The notes beneath the pieces were generated by a model. That model searched no databases and had not been told where the DNA came from. It was given only the letters and a program-made list of their open reading frames with translations. The position numbers and the translations under genes are program-made. Positions 58,012 through 64,000 of a stretch of 64,000 bases of DNA are shown here, piece after piece. Positions within the stretch are counted from its first letter, which is position 1. Each line of letters opens with the position of its first letter. The stretch is taken from NCBI RefSeq assembly GCF_002237755.1, contig NZ_MWSJ01000006.1, positions 1 through 64,000 on the forward strand. The letters run 5' to 3'. The DNA comes from Lysinibacillus sp. KCTC 33748 (GTDB taxonomy: Bacteria; Bacillota; Bacilli; Bacillales_A; Planococcaceae).

Positions 58012-58052
58012 AAAAAATGCAGCAATCTTCAAAAGGAGCTTGCTGCATTTTT
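58012..58052. terminator. Bidirectional terminator between the two restriction genes
   Basis: AAAAATGCAGCAA pairs with TTGCTGCATTTTT across about 15 bases; A-run and T-run on the two sides. Confidence 0.85.
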
Positions 58053-58060
58053 CTTTCGGT

Positions 58061-58987
58061 TTATAAACTTTCCTCGAAAAAGTCTAAATCCATGCGCTTT
58101 ATTGTAAAGGTTTGTACATTCGATACACCTACATTGTATAAAAACATAAGCTCAGTAAGTTTCATTCCATCAATTAATATTAATGATTTATCGATACTCT
58201 CGGAATATGCAAATGCTTCTTTTGTAAAACGAGATGTAGTAATAAAAATTCCTTTGTTAGCTTTAAAGCCAACCAAGCTTCCAACAAATGCTTGGATATC
58301 CGGCCTTGAAACTGGATTTGTCCAACGTTTTCCCTGTAAGTAGATTTTATCTAACCCTAGGATGTCTTCCTTCACGATGCCATCGATTCCTCCATCACCC
58401 GATTTCCCTACTGCTTTCCCAGCATCAGAAATCGATCCACCGTAACCCATTGCGACAATTAAGTTAACAATTAATTGCTCAAAAAATTGAGGGGAGCATT
58501 CCATAATTTTTTCTAATAGTTCAGTTTGCAATGACTGCTTTAAGATTTGATAGTTTTCATTCATAATTTCTAAGGGGGTTCTGGAATCCTCAGAAATAAT
58601 TGTTTTTATATAAGAACCTGTGGCAGGTTTTGTCCGGTTTTTAAATTCTAAAAATTGGGGGTAACGTTCTAATACTTTCTGATTGATTTCTTTAACAGAC
58701 GAATCTAGAAGAAGTCTTAAGCCTTCGGGTGTAATTTTAAATACAGCGCGTTTTGGACTACTAATGAGACCAGCATTTTTAAGGTATGTACGTGCCCAAC
58801 CTATTCGATTGACGACAACTGTTTGATTTCCACTAGGGAGAAGTTCTTCTACTTGTTCTTCTGATAAATTGAAATATTGAGGTAGGAATTCATATAATTC
58901 TTTTAATGTATGCTCATTTTCATCTTTGAGATAGTCTAAAAACGGAAACATAAACTGTTCATAAGTAGGTATTTGCAAGTGAGTCAT
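58061..58987 (-). CDS. mrr: Mrr-type restriction endonuclease
   Basis: A 308-residue type IV restriction protein. The N-terminal winged helix (residues 1-95; NRIGWARTYLKNAGLISSPK) is the Mrr_N DNA-binding domain. The C-terminal Mrr_cat nuclease domain starts at FFEQLIVNLIVAMGYGGS, with active-site GDGGIDGIV...YLQGKRW (Asp, Gln-x-Lys variant). E. coli Mrr cuts methylated DNA. ATG 58987 with AAAGGG directly before it. It converges on the EVE-DUF3883 gene; together they form a second defence pair, outside the element. Confidence 0.9.
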   Translation of the reverse strand: MTHLQIPTYEQFMFPFLDYLKDENEHTLKELYEFLPQYFNLSEEQVEELLPSGNQTVVVNRIGWARTYLKNAGLISSPKRAVFKITPEGLRLLLDSSVKEINQKVLERYPQFLEFKNRTKPATGSYIKTIISEDSRTPLEIMNENYQILKQSLQTELLEKIMECSPQFFEQLIVNLIVAMGYGGSISDAGKAVGKSGDGGIDGIVKEDILGLDKIYLQGKRWTNPVSRPDIQAFVGSLVGFKANKGIFITTSRFTKEAFAYSESIDKSLILIDGMKLTELMFLYNVGVSNVQTFTIKRMDLDFFEESL

Positions 58988-59096
58988 CCCTTTGTATTAA
59001 TGTTAAAAAACCTATACTTTTATTTTACGATAATTGTATAAGATATGGGATAAGGAAGATATATAAGTTATAAAATCTGAGTATTATAAGACAAAA

Positions 59097-59142
59097 AAAC
59101 TCAATAGATATGGTAAGAACGACCAATACTATTGAGCTTTTT
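59097..59142. terminator. Hairpin of the CTCAATAG type (left of the NRPS unit)
   Basis: CTCAATAG and CTATTGAG enclose about 22 bases, with A-run and T-run outside. A near copy lies at 62800-62838. Confidence 0.7.
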
Positions 59143-59274
59143 GTATTCAGCTTTTTAAACTTTAAAAGATAGAGATTAAATTTCATTAATCCCACGCTCT
59201 ATTAATTTGGCATAATCTTTAATATAGGTTTTATACTACAATGAAGATTTTAACATTCCTGAAATTCTGTATAA

Positions 59275-61485
59275 TTAGTCTAAAATAACTGCTAAATTAT
59301 TTTTATCGACTTTACCATTTAACGTTAAAGGTAATTTATTTAATTCAACATAATAAGACGGTACCATAAAATCAGGCAAAAATTGCAGCAAGTATTCTTT
59401 TAATTCTACGGCAGAATTTTGCTCATTCATCACTATATAAGCCGTTAGATATTTATTTTTATTTTTATTTTCTCTTGCAATAACACAAGCCTCTTCAATG
59501 GAAGGATGTTGTAAAAGTTTTTCTTCAACTTCACCAGGCTCAGTTCTTCTCCCACCAATTTTAATTTGATTATCAATTCTACCCAAAAATTCAATATTCC
59601 CATCAGGTGACCATCGTGCTAAATCACCACAAATATACATTTTCTCATTTTCTACGAATGGATTTTGCGTATAACGTTCACTAGTCAAATCAGGACGATT
59701 TAAATATTCTCGAGAAACGCCTACGCCTGATATACATACTTCTCCAGGAACACCAATAGGGGCAGGCTGACGATTTTTATCTAAAATATAGACTTTATAG
59801 TTAGCAATAGGTTTACCAGTTGGAATATTATTTCCTACCTTCTCACTTGTTACTTCATAATATGAAATACAAACAGTAGTTTCAGAAGGGCCGTAGGTGT
59901 TATATATTTTTACTTTGTCAATCAAATTACTGATATATTCTTTTCTTAACACATCGCCGCCGCTAATCATTGTATGCAATGATTCAACAAGAGGATATTT
60001 ATTTAATTCATTCAATAATAGTGGAAATCCACTAATCATTGTGACTTTATTATTTCTCATTATATCTAGAAGTTTTTCTGTAGAGGCTACATCATCCCTA
60101 CAAGCTATAACTAAAGTTCCGCCTGTAAGCAAGATTGGGAAAATTTCTTCTACAGAAATATCAAATGATACTGTTGATTGTTGTAGCATAATATCATTTT
60201 CGTTTATGTTGAATTCATTTCTAAAACTATGACAATAGCCTACAACATTTCTATGTTCAACAGCAACTCCTTTTGGTTGGCCGGTTGAACCAGAAGTATA
60301 TAAAGTATACATTAGATTATTTACATCATGTAATTTATCTAAATTACTAGTAGGATAATGATGTAAAGGGGAATCGTCTAAATATATTTTCTCGCAAGGA
60401 ATTGATAATTCTATATTTATATGGCTATGAGTTAATAGTAAATTTATATCTGCTTGTTCAAACATATAATTAATACGTTCTAACGGGTAAGCTGGATCAA
60501 CTGGGAGATATGCTCCTCCCGCTTTAAGGACAGCAAACATACAAATTATCAAATCTTCTGATCGTTCTACTATTAAACCAACTAATTTTTCTGGTTTAAC
60601 ACCTTTTTGGCGTAATAAATGTGCTAATTGATTTGATTTTTCATTTAGTTCTTTATAGGTTAATTTTCTATCTTGGCAAATCAATGCGATTCTATCTGGC
60701 CCTTTTTTAACTTGATATTCAAAAAATTCATCAATGGTTTTAGTTGAATCGTAATTAAGTAGATGGGAATTAAAATCATATAATACTTGATGTTTTTCTG
60801 TTTCTGAAAGAATATTGATGGCATTAAATGTTTTATGTGGGTTTGATAGTAGGTCAGTTAATATATTAATGAAATGTTCGTTCACTTTAGAAATTGTAAA
60901 AGTATTAAATAATTCAACATTATAAAGGACAGTACATTCCAATAAAGAATCTACCTCTAAACTTATATCAATCTTGTAAGTTTCACAGAGTCGTTGAATG
61001 TTTTCATCCTTTTCACCAATCAATAAAGCAGAACCAAATAGTCCATTTTTAAATTTTATTTGACTATAAGATGCAACTTCTTCTAAAGCCAGATCTTCAT
61101 ATTGCTGTCTTAGTTTCGTCTCGTATTCAATTTGCTTAACGTATTCTAATCCTGTTGTATTAATATTAGATCTAACACAAAAAGGTAAAATATTTTTATC
61201 AATAGTCATTGTACCGAACATAACATGATTTATATCATTATACTTTTGTAGTAAAATTCCCCATGCTGAATATAAAATAGAAGTAACATTAACACTGTAA
61301 GTTCTAGCAAATTTCCAAATTGACTGTTTGGTTTCCTCGTCTAAAATAAAGTTTTCTCTTGTCAATTGGAAACCATTATTATTAAATGTGCCTAAAGGTA
61401 CAACCGTTTTCAATTCAAACTCTTGTAAAATAGTTTTCCAATACTTGTCCTTTGTATCTTGCTTTGCAACTTGCATTAATGTCAT
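59275..61485 (-). CDS. NRPS-type adenylation protein without carrier domain
   Basis: A 736-residue protein. The N-terminal 240 residues are like the second half of a condensation domain (YWKTILQEFE at the start, and NVTSILYSAWGILLQKYND) but the HHxxxDG motif is missing. A complete adenylation domain follows: LMYTLYTSGSTGQPKGV (A3), SFDISVEEIFPILLTG (A4), YNTYGPSETTV (A5), YICGDLARWSPDGNIEFLGR (A7-A8) and LPLTLNGKVDKNNL (A10). The protein then ends, so no thiolation or thioesterase domain is present. The substrate cannot be read reliably. Its EamA neighbour upstream is 46 bases away, on the same strand. Confidence 0.88.
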   Translation of the reverse strand: MTLMQVAKQDTKDKYWKTILQEFELKTVVPLGTFNNNGFQLTRENFILDEETKQSIWKFARTYSVNVTSILYSAWGILLQKYNDINHVMFGTMTIDKNILPFCVRSNINTTGLEYVKQIEYETKLRQQYEDLALEEVASYSQIKFKNGLFGSALLIGEKDENIQRLCETYKIDISLEVDSLLECTVLYNVELFNTFTISKVNEHFINILTDLLSNPHKTFNAINILSETEKHQVLYDFNSHLLNYDSTKTIDEFFEYQVKKGPDRIALICQDRKLTYKELNEKSNQLAHLLRQKGVKPEKLVGLIVERSEDLIICMFAVLKAGGAYLPVDPAYPLERINYMFEQADINLLLTHSHINIELSIPCEKIYLDDSPLHHYPTSNLDKLHDVNNLMYTLYTSGSTGQPKGVAVEHRNVVGYCHSFRNEFNINENDIMLQQSTVSFDISVEEIFPILLTGGTLVIACRDDVASTEKLLDIMRNNKVTMISGFPLLLNELNKYPLVESLHTMISGGDVLRKEYISNLIDKVKIYNTYGPSETTVCISYYEVTSEKVGNNIPTGKPIANYKVYILDKNRQPAPIGVPGEVCISGVGVSREYLNRPDLTSERYTQNPFVENEKMYICGDLARWSPDGNIEFLGRIDNQIKIGGRRTEPGEVEEKLLQHPSIEEACVIARENKNKNKYLTAYIVMNEQNSAVELKEYLLQFLPDFMVPSYYVELNKLPLTLNGKVDKNNLAVILD

Positions 61486-61531
61486 CCCCTTTAATAATAT
61501 ATTTCATACCATTGTATATAGGAGCCGTGTT

Positions 61532-62461
61532 CTATTTTGTTAATATATGTTCATTCTGAATCATGTCCTCTTTTATCTCTTGGCTAGTAACAGTTTTATT
61601 TTGGAAGTAAATCAATATTGTTAAACTGATTAAGAGAAAGAAACCTCCAGTAATTTGAGAAAAATGTAACCGTTCATTTAAAAATACAAGAGCAAATACA
61701 GAGGTAAAGACAGGTTCTACCATACTAATCATCGATACGTTAGAAGAACTTAATAATTCTAGTGACTTAAAAAATGCTATTTCAGCAATAATGGTTGAGA
61801 GAAATACCATACATGCTATGTATAGCCATGCATGAGCATTAAAATCAAAAGAAATTTCCTGCTTTACTAAACCAAATGTGAAAACACCCATTCCTGCAAA
61901 TAGCGTTGTATAAGCACTGATTATCACAGGAGAATTATTGATCGTTACTTTTTTTCCAACAATCATATATATGGCAAATACTAAAGCTGCTAGAAGGGAT
62001 AATACTACTCCATAAATATTCATTTTATCTAATGAAACTCCCAGTAAATAAATCATGCTAATGAAAGCTGCCACTAAAGAGATCATAGATCCAATATTCA
62101 ACTTTTCTTTATATAAAAAATAGGAAATGATACAAACCAATAAAGGGAAACAATAGAGGAGTAGGACTGCCATAGATGAGGAGATATATTTTATTGATTC
62201 AAAATGAAAAATAGATAATAGTGTAAATAATACACCACCTAATAAGAAAAGATTTTTAATATCTTGTTTTCCTATTTTTATATTTATGCCTCTAAAAAGG
62301 AAAAACGAAAAAAATATCACGGAACTTAATGCAAATCTTAAAAAAAGCAATGTGTAAACTGTCACCCCGTGCTCATAAGCTTTGACAGTAAAAATAGGCA
62401 TAATCCCATAGCCTATAGCTGAAATAACAGCATATACAGCTCCTTTACTAAAGTTACTCAT
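61532..62461 (-). CDS. EamA/DMT-family transporter
   Basis: A ten-helix drug/metabolite transporter of 309 residues with the internal repeat of two EamA domains (GAVYAVISAIGYGIMPIFTV and, later, GVVLSLLAALVFAIYMIVG). ATG 62461 follows AAGGTGAG; an in-frame start at 62482 lacks a site. It precedes the adenylation gene in the same transcript, so export of the product or precursor is a plausible role. Confidence 0.85.
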   Translation of the reverse strand: MSNFSKGAVYAVISAIGYGIMPIFTVKAYEHGVTVYTLLFLRFALSSVIFFSFFLFRGINIKIGKQDIKNLFLLGGVLFTLLSIFHFESIKYISSSMAVLLLYCFPLLVCIISYFLYKEKLNIGSMISLVAAFISMIYLLGVSLDKMNIYGVVLSLLAALVFAIYMIVGKKVTINNSPVIISAYTTLFAGMGVFTFGLVKQEISFDFNAHAWLYIACMVFLSTIIAEIAFFKSLELLSSSNVSMISMVEPVFTSVFALVFLNERLHFSQITGGFFLLISLTILIYFQNKTVTSQEIKEDMIQNEHILTK

Positions 62462-62482
62462 AGAGCTCACCTTCTTGTACAT

Positions 62483-62936
62483 TATTTAGTAAGAGCCGTT
62501 CCGGACAGCTGAATCCTGTGAAAGGGAAACTATAGAAGTCAATTTTTATTCTTTAAATACATGAAACTTTTCCTCGAATGTTCCATTAGCCTCCTCCTTT
62601 AATCTGATATTTTTTAATTATCATATGGAAAATCTTAGTTGTTTATATAAATATACATTTTTACCTTTTTATTGTAAATACAGTTTTTTTATTATATTTT
62701 TTTGTTACCAATAATCACCATCTGGTTTCGGGCGTAAATGTAAGAAAATGATGCAACAAAGTGATTATGAAAAGTACGAATAAAAAAAGAGACATATATA
62801 AAAAGCTCAATAGGTATGCCATAACTATTGAGCTTTTTATATTCAGAGAATTTCCACATGATTAATACAATAAATTTGACTGATCATCTAACAAAACATA
62901 AATATATTTAATTTAAACTAGTTTAATTTGTTTAAT
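62483..62936. other. Gene-free stretch with CTCAATAG hairpin
   Basis: The promoter of the EamA-NRPS unit should be in the first 200 bases. At 62800-62838 AAAAAGCTCAATAG and CTATTGAGCTTTTT form a perfect 14-pair stem, near identical to the hairpin at 59097-59142. Confidence 0.6.
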
Positions 62937-63191
62937 CTAAATCGGTATTTTTTTAAGTAAAGATACTAATGTTACAATTAAATATGCTGTAGCTAATGTT
63001 TTTGTCAATCCTTTATAATCGTTAGGTATATGTAGACTGGTGATAAACGCTATTACTGCCATTACTATATAAGTTAAAATGCTTTTTAATTTTGTATTTT
63101 TTATTGTAATTAAATACATTAATGATTCAGCAAATAAAATAATAAGTAATAAAATAAATATATTTATTAATACATAACCCAAAGTCTTCAC
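62937..63191 (-). CDS. Small membrane protein, about 80 aa
   Basis: Mostly hydrophobic, with segments YVLINIFILLLIILFAESLM and ILTYIVMAVIAFIT and a third at LATAYLIVTLVSLL. GTG 63191 overlaps its own site; TTG 63182 has GAAGGTG at a better distance. No family recognised. It is a single gene between two gene-free stretches. Confidence 0.5.
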   Translation of the reverse strand: MKTLGYVLINIFILLLIILFAESLMYLITIKNTKLKSILTYIVMAVIAFITSLHIPNDYKGLTKTLATAYLIVTLVSLLKKIPI

Positions 63192-63371
63192 CTTCTTTTA
63201 AACGATTAAAAAAGGATATCAAACAATTAATACTCTTTATTGATACCTTTTTTTATAAAATTAAATTTTCTAATAATAGTCTCGTGCACCTAACCATTCC
63301 CTTAGTTAAAACTATGCGGGTGTATTCTTAGGGCCAAACATACAATAACCAATCTAGATTGTTTAGTTAAA

Positions 63372-63687
63372 GAACCTGAGGATAATAAAAAATGTAGGGG
63401 TATTTGCAGGAATTGATAATGAACTGCTACAGGAGGATGAAGAGGTAGATAGTTTACTAGAAAGCCTAAAACCAGATTTACTTTCTTTATTCGAGCTTAC
63501 GAATGACCTAAAAAAATTAAAGCCTTGGCAATATTTAAGAGATGATGAAGTCTTTATCATTGACTTTGAAGATGCAGATTACAAAGTACTTGTTTCTGTT
63601 ATGGGAGCTGGTGGTGAAGAGTTTGGATTGATGATTTTTGACATGGAACTCCAAACTGCACCTCCAATTGTAAGATGGTATGTCTAA
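63372..63687 (+). pseudogene. DUF7309-like protein, C-terminal part without a start
   Basis: A frame of about 105 codons reads NELLQEDEEVDSLLESLKPD, then LKKLKPWQYLRDDEVFIIDF, and LVSVMGAGGEEFGLMIFDME, ending at 63687. The Lys-Pro-Trp and VMGxxGEEFGL words fit the DUF6930/DUF7309 families. No ATG, GTG or TTG with a site is found before the conserved part, so this is likely a 5'-truncated gene. The minus-strand ORF at 63363 is its shadow. Confidence 0.55.
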
Positions 63688-63870
63688 CAATTGGAGCGCA
63701 GTTCAAATACGGATCAGCATTTTTTATATCACTATTTCAAATTAAATCATACTTTTTTAGATTGAGTTGGCACAAATATGGTACAAGTATTTCAGAGGCT
63801 AACCTTCAAAAAAGGTCAGCCACTTTTACAATTTATTTCTAAAAATGAGGTTGTTGCTCAATCAATTTCC

Positions 63871-64000
63871 TCAATCACTACGGTTTAGGTTTACTACTTG
63901 ATTAGCAATATAAAATTTACCCTCTCGTTTATACACTACAGATTTTGGAAATTCATCTCCGTTTTTTCTTTCATATATAGGAGTACCCTTATTTAAAGAA
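63871..64000 (-). CDS. Hypothetical protein, C-terminal end (partial)
   Basis: A minus-strand frame enters from the window edge and ends at 63871. It reads NKGTPIYERKNGDEFPKSVV and YKREGKFYIANQVVNLNRSD. The 5' part is outside the window. A hairpin GGCTGACC / GGTTAGCC at 63798-63825 follows and could end its transcript. No family recognised. Confidence 0.55.
   Translation of the reverse strand, partial: SLNKGTPIYERKNGDEFPKSVVYKREGKFYIANQVVNLNRSD

Overview
The window looks like the chromosome of a low-G+C Gram-positive rod of the Bacillales, most likely Lysinibacillus or a close relative. The evidence is the rRNA operon end, the CggR-type glycolytic operon, the secG-estA-rnr-smpB-ssrA cluster, the dltX-A-B-C-D operon, Shine-Dalgarno sites close to AGGAGG, and several families of intergenic repeats that I associate with Bacillales genomes. 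The genus is an inference from gene order and style; no database search was possible.

Layout. 1-270: the 3' end of a 23S rRNA gene, 5S rRNA and terminator. 600-8,780: a 40-residue protein, then cggR-gapA and pgk-tpiA-gpmI-eno, with a CggR operator at the head and a strong terminator between gapA and pgk. 8,970-12,810: two GNAT acetyltransferases, a DinB-like protein, and a merR-MFS pair with a 19-bp-spaced MerR promoter. 12,850-17,160: the dlt operon on the minus strand (D-alanylation of teichoic acids). 17,830-18,635: five tandem copies of a structured 161-bp repeat. 18,630-21,700: secreted alkaline phosphatase and a transglutaminase-like lipoprotein. 22,060-28,210: secG, a 21-bp minisatellite, estA, rnr, smpB, a FemAB-like gene and the tmRNA gene ssrA.

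28,196-54,938 is a 26.7-kb integrated element in the 3' end of ssrA, bounded by a perfect 17-bp direct repeat. Both ends carry phased 12-bp repeats that look like integrase arm sites. It encodes two paralogous tyrosine integrases, a third recombinase-like protein, a primase-like replication protein, an iteron-like repeat array and two candidate small RNAs. Its cargo is defence: a type I restriction-modification locus (hsdM, hsdS, hsdR) with a PD-(D/E)XK protein and an Abi_C protein set between hsdS and hsdR, a YgjP-type metallopeptidase beside it, a second Abi_C protein, and a frameshifted Z1-domain ATPase. The right end holds unknown small proteins, three of which share a repeated motif. I see no relaxase, conjugation ATPase or phage structural gene.

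54,970-64,000: beyond the element are a SAM-riboswitch-controlled NhaC-family transporter (probably methionine uptake), two further restriction genes in convergent orientation (EVE-DUF3883 type and Mrr), a carrier-less NRPS adenylation protein paired with an EamA exporter, a small membrane protein, a gene fragment and a partial gene at the window edge.

The core genes form ordinary housekeeping modules. The element plus the adjacent EVE/Mrr pair together form a defence cluster with type I, type IV-like and abortive-infection functions. Candidates for undescribed biology are the type I locus with its embedded nuclease and HEPN-like protein, the motif-sharing small proteins, the two structured RNA regions and the carrier-less adenylation-exporter pair.
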